Assembly (NCBI GenBank): GCA_907163375.1 | Contig: CAJQUW010006864.1 | Span: 124,001-188,000 of the forward strand | Origin: Prostheceraeus crozeri | Lineage: Eukaryota; Platyhelminthes; Polycladida; Euryleptidae | DNA length: 64,000 nucleotides | Direction of reading: 5' to 3' | Translations under genes and position numbers: made by a program | Notes under the pieces: model-generated | Database searches by the model: none | The model's input: the letters and a program-made list of their open reading frames with translations, nothing else | Told to the model about the DNA's origin: nothing | Part shown: positions 35,815-46,038 of the stretch, piece by piece | How the letters are laid out: each line of letters opens with the position of its first letter | Position numbering within the stretch: the first letter of the stretch is position 1

Positions 35815-36600
35815 TAACACACTTCTCTCTTCCGTAGTCTAACAAGCTCTTTACACATGGATCGCAGTCGATTGCTATCCCTGTATCAGAAGTGTAAGCT
35901 ATCTTAATTTTATTTAACACTATTTCATCTACCATCTTCAACCATATGAAATGTTATAAGATTTACAAGTTAAACTAAGTGTGCTACTATTTCCAAATGA
36001 AAAAGTATACATGGTTAAATCATCCACTTAAGCCCATCCGTAGTCCAACAAGCTCTTTACACATGGATCGCAGTCGATTGCTATCCCTGTATCAGAAGTG
36101 TAAGCTATCTTAATTTCATTTAACACTATGTCATCTACCATCATCAGTTTCCAAATGAAAAAGTATACATGGTTAAATCATCCACTTAAGCCCATCCGTA
36201 GTCCAACAAGCTCTTTACACATGGATCGCAGTCGATTGCTATCCCTGTATCAGAAGTGTAAGCTATCTTAATTTCATTTAACACTATTTCATCTACCATC
36301 ATCAGCCATATGAAATGTTATAAGATTTACAAGTTAAACTAAGCGTGCTACTATTTCCAAATGAAAAAGTATACATGGTTAAATCATCCACTTAAGCCCA
36401 TCCGTAGTCCAACAAGCTCTTTACACATGGATCGCAGTCGATTGCTATCCCTGTATCAGAAGTGTAAGCTATCTTAATTTTATTTAACACTATTTCATCT
36501 ACCATCATCAGCCATATGAAATGTTATAAAATTTACAAGTTAAACTAAGCGTGCTACTATTTCCAAATGAAAAAGTATACATGGTTAAATCATCCACTGA
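35815..36600. repeat. Four tandem units of ~156-208 bp
   Basis: Units start at TCCGTAGTCYAACAAGCTC at 35,832, 36,040, 36,196 and 36,403. Each carries GGATCGCAGTCGATTGCTAT and AAGTATACATGGTTAAATC. The second unit lacks ~52 bp. Units are almost identical, so expansion is recent. They follow the 3' end of the minus-strand gene at 36,656-37,111. Confidence 0.9.
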
Positions 36601-36655
36601 AGCCCCATTCAAGTAAGTCAGTATAAAAGCAAAGATAATACGAAATAAAAATTTA

Positions 36656-37111
36656 TTATGGCATGTATTTCAAAAGGTCTTCATTGTCAATATCGTCCCA
36701 GAGTCTGACTTCACATAGATCACAAAAACAGTTCACTTGCTTCAATCGTTCTTCTACCGCGAGCCTCACTTTGTCGATGTACTCCCACTCCGCCATAGTT
36801 CGTGGCTGGGAGTTAGGGGTGTACCATTCCCATAATTGATGGAGGAATTTGGTGCTGGTGATCTCCATCACATCATCAGTATCGTACTGCAGATACTTCC
36901 ACCTCACGCCTGTTAAGTCGGGACACTCCTTCTCACATACACTCTCCTCTTCGTCGTCCGCTGGTAATGACAACTGTCTAATGTTGTCGAGTCGGTATAC
37001 TTTCTCCACCTTCCCCTTCGTTGGAGCGTTTGGTGCAACGAGCGCCTTTGGCGATGAGCATGGAGAAGAGAACTCCAATGTAGTGTTCGGTGTTTTTGGA
37101 GGGCTTGTCAT
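36656..37111 (-). CDS. Polinton ORF, 151 aa, unknown function
   Basis: Intact ATG-to-stop frame on the minus strand. The N-terminus is Ser/Pro-rich (MTSPPKTPN...CSSPKAL), the middle acidic (DDEEESVCEKE), and the C-terminal half contains Trp-rich LHQLWEWYTPNSQPR and FCDLCEVRLWDD with a Cys pair. An AATAAA for this strand overlaps the stop. It is divergent from PolB across a ~250-bp promoter with two CCAAT boxes. No family recognised; the position near the element end suggests an early or accessory role, which is inference. Confidence 0.6.
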   Translation of the reverse strand: MTSPPKTPNTTLEFSSPCSSPKALVAPNAPTKGKVEKVYRLDNIRQLSLPADDEEESVCEKECPDLTGVRWKYLQYDTDDVMEITSTKFLHQLWEWYTPNSQPRTMAEWEYIDKVRLAVEERLKQVNCFCDLCEVRLWDDIDNEDLLKYMP

Positions 37112-37164
37112 GTTGACTGTGAATAATAACTTTGAAATGTTTTCTAATTCTTAAGTATAAACAA

Positions 37165-37220
37165 GCAACCAATCAGAATGAACAGCCAATGAATGATGAA
37201 TATGAAAGTATATATGCAAA
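37165..37220 (+). promoter_or_regulatory. PolB promoter: two CCAAT boxes and a TATA box
   Basis: CCAAT at 37,169-37,173 and 37,186-37,190 (17 bp apart), then GTATATATGC at 37,208-37,217. The ATG is ~150 bp downstream. The same spacing is seen in mirror orientation at 53,335-53,382. A TTTATAC on the opposite strand may serve the divergent gene. Confidence 0.65.
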
Positions 37221-37359
37221 GTGACATTCGTGTCATTTCACTCTGTCTTTGAGACGTGTAAGTGAACTGTTCTCTAGTAAATTACAAATCTGAGACGTAT
37301 TATTTGAGTGAAGTCTCTTATCTTGTTGAAGAATCAACCTTAAACATAATTTCCTTGAA

Positions 37360-40300
37360 ATGTTAAGTTAAAGATTTCCTCTCTCATCTCCCTCAAACGT
37401 GTGGCTAATAGCATCTTCCTCAATTTCAGGCATCTACTTCATCACCAAAGCCCTCCCTTCTCGAGGAAAGTTTAGAGTTGTTGAGTGAAGGTAGGTTGTA
37501 ACAATACACTGAGACTTAAACAGAGATGATAGAATGATTTCTCTTTCAGGTGATGTTAGTTCCAGCTCAGGACTCTCGCGACAAGGCAACGAGTGGGAAT
37601 GTGCTGACTGCGGACATATTTTTACAAGGAAGCACAGTCTCCTTCGACACATCAAACAACGTGTGTGTCAACGCAAAGCGTCATCAATCTCCTGAGGTGA
37701 AGTTGATTCTGACGATGACATCTCCTTTCCTTGTGATTTGTGCCCTCTTTCTTTCGATAGCCCCTTTCAGCGATCTTCGCACAGACTTCAACACACGCAT
37801 GCAAATGATCACTACACCAACGGTACCTCTACAATCTCCCTCATTAACGTTTCCCATAGTCATTTAGTACGCGACTACTGCATGGAGTCCAATACTCAAA
37901 TAGTAGATTTTCCTGAGTGGCTCCTTCAAAATTCTAACATTATCGAAGCGCTCTTCAACAATTTAGACAATTTTAGAATGAAGGCGCTCATCTACCTCAA
38001 ACTAAAATATATTAAAATAGATTTTCAAACGGGTCAAGTGACGGAGAATACAGTTTCATGTTCCTTCCTCTTCCGCAACCGAAGTTGTAGACTGCGAGTC
38101 TTGGCTAAATTTCCATATTCAATGTTTAAAATCAAATGTAGATAAATTCAATCAACGGGAAAGCGCTCTCATTTTTGATGGTGTGGACTCAGCCATATTC
38201 AAAATTTCCCTATTAGAAAGTCATGCAGCTCGAGGCACATTTAAACTACCAAAAACGTTGTATAATAAGAAAGCTGTCATCAATGTCGATTGTAAATCGC
38301 AGTGTTTCAAATATGCCGTCCTATCCATTCTCCACTATAATGATATCAACGCTCATCGAGATCGCACCTATAGCTATAGACAGTGGGAGGATGAACTAGA
38401 CTTTGAAGGTTGTGATAGTGACAACATGAAAATCAAAGATGTAGAAACGTTCGAGAAACATAATCAGATGAAAATTGTAGTTCACGTGTAGGAGAAGGGG
38501 TTGAAGGGTGTCCGCTATAATTCACGTTCAACTTGTTATGAACGTGTAGTTAACCTCTTATTAGTAAAACAAGATGATAGCGAGGAATGGCACTACTGTG
38601 GTATTCCGAAAATCTCTCGCTTGTATACACACTTGGGACACTCTAAAAGTGGTGAACATTTTGTATGCGACCGCTGCATCCGCTCCTTTTGGAGTAAACA
38701 TAAATTTCTAAGTCATTATGAATGGTGCAAGCGGGGTAAATTACAAATGGAACGCATGCCCAAAGACAAAATCTTTTCACATAGAATGGCGATGAACTAA
38801 GTCCTCTTCGTGTCATTTACGCAGACATAGAATGCTATATCGATGATATCATCCACAAGCCAGCAGCCATATCCTGCTATGAAGTATGGCATGACCATTT
38901 CCAAAATAGAAAAAATAAAATGCACGTCTGGCAAGGTGAGGATTGTATTTACCAATTCCTACAATTCCTCGAACAGGCTGTAAAATTTCAACAAAAGTAT
39001 GATGGTGAACTCTATCGCAGATCATTGCATATGACAGCAGATGATCAAGCAAAATTTGATAGTTGCAACGTTTGCCTCAAATGTAGTAAAACATTTGATG
39101 ATGATAAGATTAAGAAAGTGCGCGACCATGATCACATCACTGGTAAATTTAGAAACGCACTCTGTTCAAAATGCAATTTTTCACTTAGGATGAAACGGCG
39201 TACATTACCCGTCATTTTCCATAATTTCAAGGGCTACGACAGCCATATGATAATAAAAGGAGGTTTAGGTCAAATGAAAGAGTGGAAGTTTAATGTAATA
39301 GCACAAACGAGAGAGAAGTTTATGGCCATGACAGCAAAAGTGCCTGTCGATAAAACTAAAGAAAATAAGACGGTCTATTTTGATATAAAATTTTTAGATT
39401 CCTACCAATTTATGACTGCATCACTGGCCTCTCTCGTACAAAATCTAAAGTCTCTTCCACTAACACAAAATCTTAAGAAACAATATCCAAATCTAACCGA
39501 TGAAGTCATCACACGGAAAGGAGTCTTTCCATATGCATATTTTGATGCGATTAGTAAACTCGGTGAGACTTCTCTTCCACCCATAGATAAATTTAAAAAT
39601 GATTTGACCGGCGCAGAATGTAAGACCGAAGATTATGATCATGCACAAGATGCCATACATTTGGCAAATATAGGATTGCCTATCTTAAGTTAGATGTATT
39701 TTGCTGGCTGATGTATTTCAGGAGTTTCGACGAGTGGCATTAGAAGAAGATAATTTAGATCCCGTCCACTTTGTCAGTCTGCCAGCCATGTCCTTTAAAT
39801 CAGCCTTTAAAATGACTGGTGAGACCATTCATCTCTTACAAGACCCGGAGATGTATAACATATTTGAGCGCGGAATACGCGGTGGTCTCACATTTGTAAA
39901 TAAACATCATATAAAATCTGAAACAGTAGGTGATGATCATATCCACCTAAAGTACTATGACCAAAATAATTTATATGGCAGTTCACTGTCTAAACCACTA
40001 CCTCATTCCGAGTTTAGTTGGTTAAAACAAGATGAGCTTGAGTATTACTCCAACCCTTCAAACATACTGAAGATTCCAGATGAAGGTGATTGGGGATATT
40101 ATTTTGAAGTGGATTTGATTTATCCAAATAGCATTAAAAATAAAACTGCTGATTTCCAACTCGCACCTGAATCTGGTGAAGTGACTGAAGATATGTTTTC
40201 ACCATTCATGTCACAATTTCATGATAACTTAAGAGAGTGTGGACAGCCAAGGTATAAACCATGCCGCAAACTTTTACTCACCCAATATGATAAGAAAAAT

Positions 40301-41310
40301 TATCTCGTGCACTTCTGCATGCTAAAATTCTATTTAGAAATGGGCATGCTTCTAAAGTCAGTTCACCGCATCATCAAATTTAGACAGAAAGCCTTCCTCA
40401 AACCCTACATTGATAGTAACAGCCAGAAACGTACACTAGCCCAAAATAATTTTGAAAAGGATTTTTTTATAAGTATAAGAATAATAGTCTACTTGGTAAG
40501 ACGATGGAGGATGTTAGAAAACGTGTAAACTATAAACTAGTCATTGATGATCAAAAATATCACAAATTGACCTCATCACCTCTTTTCATTGATAGAGACA
40601 TTATCGATGAGGACCTTGTAGGTGTTAAAATGATAAAATCTGAAGTTGAGTTGTGCAAGCCCATCTATATTGGCCAAGCTGTACTAGATTACTCTAAGCT
40701 TTAAATGTACCAACTCTTTTATAAAATACTAAAACCATGTCTTCTCGTAAAAGAGGTTCGTTTGTTGGGTGGTGATACAGATAGTTTCTTCTTAGGTATT
40801 ACCACTCAAAAAGATTTAAATTTTAATGAAGTAGCTAAGTCATTAGAAAAATATTTCGACACATCTAACTACAATCCCACTCATCCACTCTATTCCATAC
40901 AGAATAAAGCCAAACTTGGTTGTTTTAAGGATGAAACAGCAGGAAAGGAAATAGATGAAATGATTCTCCTCCGTCCTAAAATGTGTTCCATGAAATTAAA
41001 AGAATGTGCAGATAGTATTAAGCGTGCTAAAGGTATATCAAAATCCATTGTTCACAAAATGAAACATCGCTCCTATAAGAAGTCCTATAAAAATAAAACT
41101 ATAACGTTTGTCAATATGAAAATCTTAAAATCTCAAGTTCATACTGAGAAAACGCACACGTTCAAGAAACGAGCGCTTTCAGCATGGGAGGATAAGAGGT
41201 GTTGGATAGGACATAACACATCTCTTCCACATGGACATCCTGACACAAACATACCTCCACCCAAAAGAATAAAACTCACGCTACCACATTCAGGAGACGT
41301 CTTAGCATAA
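37360..41310 (+). pseudogene. Polinton DNA polymerase B (protein-primed), multiply broken
   Basis: Role in the family: copies the element by protein-primed DNA synthesis. Proposed ATG at 37,360, a 67-bp intron (37,363-37,429; donor now TTAAGT, acceptor TTTCAG), an exon 37,430-37,490, a 59-bp intron, and the main exon from 37,550. The main exon has two C2H2 fingers near its start (C..C at 37,600; PCDLC at 37,730), the 3'-5' exonuclease motifs VIYADIE (~38,815) and HNFKGYDSH (~39,225), a Cys/His cluster with RDHDHITGK between them, and polymerase motif A YYDQNNLYG (~39,955), motif B NNSLLGK (~40,480) and motif C GDTDS (~40,773). Stops: 37,693, 38,489, 40,702. Frameshifts near 38,050, 38,800, 39,695, 40,460. 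Confidence 0.92.
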
Positions 41311-41454
41311 TCAACTTTAACTCAGTATTTTGATGTTGCTTTTTGTAGATATACATGGTTGTTTTATGTATCGCATTAGATCGTTTCTTCCTTGTGAATA
41401 TATGCCTACAGTCACCCCATTCCCCCTATATCTGTGAAAAGACTTTTTCATACA

Positions 41455-41495
41455 CATATTTTTATTTCAATAAACATATCAGAATGACTTCACTT
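41455..41495. terminator. Back-to-back polyadenylation signals
   Basis: TTTATTTCAATAAAC supplies AATAAA on both strands between the converging PolB and the minus-strand structural gene, so both transcripts probably end here. Confidence 0.6.
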
Positions 41496-43007
41496 TGTTT
41501 TCCGAAACACTAAAGTTACGAGGGATTTAGTATCTTTGGCATGGATGCACTCATGTAGACCATTTGTAATTTTGATAGAAATAGAGGGTATAGTTTGTTT
41601 GATAACAGGATGGTAGAAAATAGGTTGAAACATCTTCTCGACTATTCCATATAAAGCATCCTTATCATGAATGAAATCACGTAAAATGTGTTCTTTTTCC
41701 TCGCCAACAGAAATAGGTAGAATCAAATCACTTTGAATGTAAAGGTGTTGTTCATGTTTATCAAGTGTCATTGGTGTTTCTATACCAATCGTATGCGCAG
41801 CAGTAAACATATTTTGTAGCATTGAAAAACCAAAGAGTTTTTTCAAATTTTTACTCAATTGACATTGAATGTCATCACCCAGTTTCAGAACAACGCGTTG
41901 ATTTTCAATTGAAAACGAAATGTGGTGTCTTTACATCATATTTACTTTTCATCACATGCTTCAACTTCTGTTGTATATAAGGATTTACTACATGAATGAA
42001 GCTTTCAACTGTATGATATAGACGCGGCATTATATTGATACCAACTTTAGATTCTTGATAAGACTGGTAAATTTTCTTGATGCGATCACCATAGATGTCC
42101 ACCCACCATTCATCATTAACTGAATCAGCTTTAGTGTGATATTCATGAGAAGCATACACCACACCGCTTCCAATAATAGGTGTATGATGTCTTACAAAAT
42201 GACGCAAGGTTGGAGAGAATAAACTGTAAGTTTGTCATTATATTTCTGAATAACCAACTTATTTTTGTCCGCCATAATTTTCTCTCCATACTTCTTACCC
42301 ACAGTCTCATTCCATCGTTTTACTAACTCAATAAGTGATAAAGGTTGAACACCACGCTTTTTCAAAATGATGCGTTCTTCACATTCTACAACATCTTCAT
42401 CAAATATTTTAAATTTATAATGAAATTTGTTGATTCGATTTGAATAAACTTTTTTAACATTTGCAGTAGGAATTGACGTTAGATGTAGTCCATGGCCAAA
42501 ACCGAGATGTGGATAGAATTCATTATCCAACCTCAGTGCAAGACCTTTAGTAAAAGAATGAAAGCGAAGGAACTGTCTCCCACTCCAATGATAGATAGTA
42601 AACTCATAAACTTTCTGATCCTTATTCTTCATGATGGAAGTATTACCACTACTGAACGCCTTAATAATTTTCTCATTCCCAAATGGGCCATAATAATCTG
42701 ATTTTATCTGAATCCATTCATAGTTCCACTTTCCATCTGATGTTAAATTGTATGGGAACTGGAATGCATTATTCATCGTTATTCCATCATGGGTGCGAGG
42801 AGTCAATATCATTTCTTTCAAATCATTCACATTCTGAATATTGCTATCATAGCAAATGCTGGAAACACCTACTTCCCATTCACCTTCTAGATGTAGTGAG
42901 CGACTTAATTCTACTCGATAGTCTGATGGTTTATTATTAGGAAATTTATTCATAGAAGCATTACTGGGTAAGTAAATTAGAAACGAATCTCTATTTTCAC
43001 TTTCCAT
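41490..43007 (-). pseudogene. Polinton structural protein (candidate minor capsid), broken
   Basis: Starts at the Met of MESENRDSFLIYLPSNAS (43,007). The opening is LPSNAS-x-FPNN..Y-V-L, then LEGEWEVGVSSICY, a pattern common to a Polinton structural-protein family that I link to the minor capsid (single jelly-roll) group with moderate certainty. A frameshift near 42,220 and another near 41,890 break it; the last part ends LVTLVFRKTK at 41,490. About 500 codons in total. The start and end resemble those of the neighbouring gene at 43,049-44,169, so the two look like paralogues. Confidence 0.7.
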
Positions 43008-43048
43008 ACTAATCACATTGGAAAAATATATTAGCATACTTTTGCATT

Positions 43049-44169
43049 AACTCTTCATTCGGAAATGGAGTGTGATACTTGTTACAGCATCTTTATGAAA
43101 AGGAATCAACGCACCAGCATCGTCATAAATTGAAAATAGTTAATACGACGCGATAGCGACATGTCTGCACTAGCTTTGGTTACAGTACCACTTTTAAAGA
43201 TATTTTTATCAAAACCCAAAATGTCCATTAGAGTTTTCTCCATAATTAGTTCAATACCTTTTCCACTTATAGTGAGAGACAAAATACCTTCTTTTTCAGA
43301 AAATGAATTATGTTGCTTATTAATCACTTCATTTAAATAATCTACAACCAATTTAACTGAAGTAATAATGCGAGGCATCAACACTCTTGTTTCATGTAAG
43401 ATACCACCTAAAGGCTCTACACACTTTCTGTATAAAGATACGGTCCATTCTGTATCAAATTGATTTGACCTTTCACATGGCAAATGTTGCATATCAAATT
43501 TTCCATGAACAGCTGCAGAACGATGTCGTAAGAACTGATGAAAATCTTTTGAACAAACTAATACTAGATCATCATCATTTAATTTACTTATTGCAATATG
43601 ATTAGATGATTTGATATAAGTCAATGTTGCCACTTGTTTACCATCAACACGAAGGAGATAATTAAATTTCTTCAATAATGTTTCAGGAGTCATGTTTGTC
43701 TTTCTTGGTTTAATCACAATCTTCTTCACCAACGTCTTCTCATTTTTTGGAATAAGATCTACATAATAAGCTTCCTCTCGATATATTAACTGTTTATGAC
43801 CACTTGGGTGGTAATTAACGTTATAATTATCATAGCTTGTTAAGGCGCTAGCGAGGTAACCTAAATCATTTCTTAAACTTGGACTTAAACCAACAATCCA
43901 ATCTTTCTCAACTACATGATGTACATAATTATGATCATCATTGTGCGGAGTAAATTGGACAATATGTTTACACGCTTTATTCAGGAAATCATATATAAAC
44001 TTTTTACATGATAAGAGATCTTTCTTTGGCCACTGTGGAATGTATACTCGGCAGCCCTTTTCACATTGGTAAGCAGCTGTTCGTCTCATATTAATAATCA
44101 CCTCATGATCAAAAGTATAGACACAGTTGCTATGAACAAGTTGAGTGACACCCACTTCTCACTTTCCAT
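43049..44169 (-). pseudogene. Second Polinton structural protein, paralogue of its neighbour
   Basis: ATG at 44,169 begins MESEK. A frameshift within ~15 bp moves into the long frame GVTQLVHSN...MTMLVR, and another near 43,125 leads to the end SITLHFRMKS. Shared features with 41,490-43,007 are the MESE start, a DILGF/HLGFG-type block in the last third and the V/I-T-L-x-FR end. Probably a virion surface or minor capsid component. Transcribed away from the PC4/TBP-like cluster across a ~125-bp gap. Confidence 0.65.
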
Positions 44170-44295
44170 TTAGCTGTTGTATATGATCAATGGGAGTAGA
44201 AAAGAGTGCGGCTGGATTACTAGCAAATCTATTTGCGGCCGCATTGCTAAGCAAAATATGATAAAATGACATTTTTATATTGCTAATCTGCAACT

Positions 44296-44664
44296 TTGCA
44301 TAACATCATGAAGACTTGGATTTTGGACTCTCTACAATATATCAGAGTTGATCGTGATGGAAACGTACATTTCAAAAATTCTCATGGTCATACATCAAGA
44401 GGTATTACATTAACATGGCGACAATTTGTCAACCTCAATGATATCATGAGGGATTTGAAATATTTTGAAACATTAAGATTCATCTCCTTGGGTGATCAAG
44501 TTTGGCTTCAACGTTGCAACAATGAAATTCAAATCTGCCATTCTCATTCCGCAAACTGTTTCTCATTTCGCAAATACAATTGGGAGAAGTATAGAAGATA
44601 CATACATCGCTCCATCATAACATTTATTCGTCGTGAGTTCATCGCCCTACTATGCAAATCTTAA
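44296..44664 (+). CDS. PC4-like protein 1
   Basis: Intact; the first Met at 44,296 or a better one at 44,308 (MKTWILDSLQ). It contains two half-repeats of a beta-strand block followed by a helix. The first, QYIRVDRDGNVHFKN..GITLTWRQFVNLNDIM, resembles the PC4/SUB1 domain (R-Y-V-x-V..GKKGISL-x-x-x-W-x-L). The second is ISLGDQVWL..FSFRKYNWEKYRRYI. PC4 binds single-stranded DNA and acts as a coactivator with TBP/TFIIA at Pol II promoters. It is a paralogue of the next gene, in line with the TBP-like gene. The fold call is by eye; other small DNA-binding folds are possible. Confidence 0.5.
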   Translation: MHNIMKTWILDSLQYIRVDRDGNVHFKNSHGHTSRGITLTWRQFVNLNDIMRDLKYFETLRFISLGDQVWLQRCNNEIQICHSHSANCFSFRKYNWEKYRRYIHRSIITFIRREFIALLCKS

Positions 44665-44686
44665 TCAAACATGACTACCACGCACC

Positions 44687-45337
44687 ATGAGTTGGAAATT
44701 AGATTCCCTACAACGTATTGAAACGGATCATGATCGAAACGTCTATTTCAAAGATTCAACTGGAAATGTGAGAAGAGAGTTTGCTTTATCTTATCGTCAT
44801 TTTCAATCTCTACATCATATCATGAAGGATTTGAAATACTTCTATATGAAAAGACATTCACGTATTGGAAATCGCATATGGTTGCGCGTCAACAAACGGC
44901 GAATTCAACTCTATCATTCCCAACTCCATACTAACTTCACATTTCATCAAGGTAGTTGGGAAAAGTATAAAAGGAAGGTACATAGCTCAATTTACTCATT
45001 CTTTCATCATGAAGCGCCATCGCTACACCATCGTCAACATTCTCCGTCGCTTCAGACTCTACACCAAAATCGATCTCACAACATTACACCAACACCTTCC
45101 AAACAGCAAGTATTACCCGGGCCGACCTCAAATGTTAGTGGTGAAGATGAACAATTCACGGAATCTTCAACTCTTCCCAAATGGGACTGTACAGATTCTC
45201 GGCGCCCTTTCTCATTCATCGGCGCAGTCAATGCGCTTAGAGCTACAGAGACTACTACGTCGGATATGGAAGAGGGAGAGGTGTGTGATGTCGAATCTGA
45301 CTGTGGACAATATGGTGATCTCTACTCAATTGAGTGA
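44687..45337 (+). CDS. PC4-like protein 2 (long C-terminal extension overlaps the TBP-like gene)
   Basis: Begins 22 bp after gene 1. Residues 1-110 align with it throughout: WKLDSLQRIETDHDRNVYF, LSYRHFQSLHHIMKDLKYF, RIGNRIWLRVN and WEKYKRKVHSSI. Beyond residue ~112 the frame continues for ~105 residues of His/Ser/Thr-rich and then acidic sequence (SDMEEGEVCD). It lies over the TBP-like gene in another frame. Gene 1 has no such tail, so the tail may be accidental or a real overprinted extension. Confidence 0.5.
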   Translation: MSWKLDSLQRIETDHDRNVYFKDSTGNVRREFALSYRHFQSLHHIMKDLKYFYMKRHSRIGNRIWLRVNKRRIQLYHSQLHTNFTFHQGSWEKYKRKVHSSIYSFFHHEAPSLHHRQHSPSLQTLHQNRSHNITPTPSKQQVLPGPTSNVSGEDEQFTESSTLPKWDCTDSRRPFSFIGAVNALRATETTTSDMEEGEVCDVESDCGQYGDLYSIE

Positions 45338-45554
45338 AAGTGTATCATTTTTGAAGATTCGTACCAGCAGTTACAATTTGTGTTATGAACCCGAACTTTT
45401 TCCTGCAGCTCTCATTAGTTGTTGGTTACCTGTGCATGTTGCAATCTTTCATAATAGTAAAGTGATCATTACTGGACTAAAATCTCATGTACAAACAAAT
45501 ATGATCCTAGACTATCTCATCGAGTATGTACGTACCCAGCGGATTGTAAAATAA
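45009..45554 (+). CDS. TATA-binding-protein-like protein (complete two-repeat core)
   Basis: ATG at 45,009, 181 residues, the length of a bare TBP core. Repeat 1 (~residues 7-85) has NILRRFRLYTKIDL, YYPGRP, VVKM, LQLFPNGTVQILGA and a helix LELQRLL. Repeat 2 (~residues 95-178) has LTVDNMVIS, SYNLCYEPELFPAALI, VAIFHNSKVIITGLK and a closing helix. The YEPELFP signature is that of TBP. Of the four DNA-kinking Phe positions, three appear kept (LQLF, ELFP, VAIF); the first is replaced in RPQM. No stop or frameshift. AATAAA overlaps the stop. Expected role: binding TATA-type promoters, probably the element's own. Alternative start further upstream: none needed. Confidence 0.85.
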   Translation: MKRHRYTIVNILRRFRLYTKIDLTTLHQHLPNSKYYPGRPQMLVVKMNNSRNLQLFPNGTVQILGALSHSSAQSMRLELQRLLRRIWKRERCVMSNLTVDNMVISTQLSESVSFLKIRTSSYNLCYEPELFPAALISCWLPVHVAIFHNSKVIITGLKSHVQTNMILDYLIEYVRTQRIVK

Positions 45555-45592
45555 AAAACAATTTTTCCAACATGTTTTATTTCAAATCATGA
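45548..45592. terminator. Converging polyadenylation signals
   Basis: AATAAA on the plus strand at the TBP-like stop (~45,552) and TTTATTTCA (AATAAA on the minus strand) at ~45,575 for the protease transcript lie about 25 bp apart. Confidence 0.6.
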
Positions 45593-46038
45593 TAGAACTT
45601 ACAAATCATTTTTTCATTAGAGGATGGATTACATGAAAAGTTTTGAATAACAGATACAAATCGAGATACATGTAAACGTTTTAAGATGAAGTACAGTACA
45701 AAAGCACCACACGTTGATGAAAGTGGATGTTGTAGCATGCGTTCATTTCGCTGATATTGACGCGTATGTTTTCTCAACCACTGCTGTGTTGGTATATTTG
45801 GAGGTTGAGCAAGAGAGTCAAATAGTTCACCACGTCGGTCTTCTCCAATAAAGATCGCTTTTCAATGCTCACCGCCTAAATTCTGCGAATGAGTGTTTAG
45901 CACAATAAAGATGGGATAGTGATTTACTGCAGGTGGTAAGGTATCGAGCGAATAGACATTATCGAAAGCTTTCAACGTCGCTTCATCTGCATTACGCTGC
46001 ACTTTAGTCTTAATATCGTCAGCAGTCAACCAACTAAT
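45577..46038 (-). pseudogene. Polinton adenain-type cysteine protease, broken
   Basis: Processes virion precursors in the adenovirus-type maturation scheme. The catalytic order is seen: GGEH (His, ~45,866), ELFDSLA (Asp, ~45,820) and LSSTCGAF (Cys, ~45,700) in a LYFILKRL helix. The residue after the catalytic His, Trp in the family, is a TGA stop at 45,862-45,864. The expected ATG is ATT (46,036-46,038), overlapping the capsid stop. Both changes are single-base. Otherwise open and well conserved, so decay looks recent. Confidence 0.85.

Noticed and set aside
35815..36600. Tandem repeats considered as a CRISPR array
   Set aside because: Units are ~200 bp with no spacer variation, in a eukaryotic context; simple tandem repeat.
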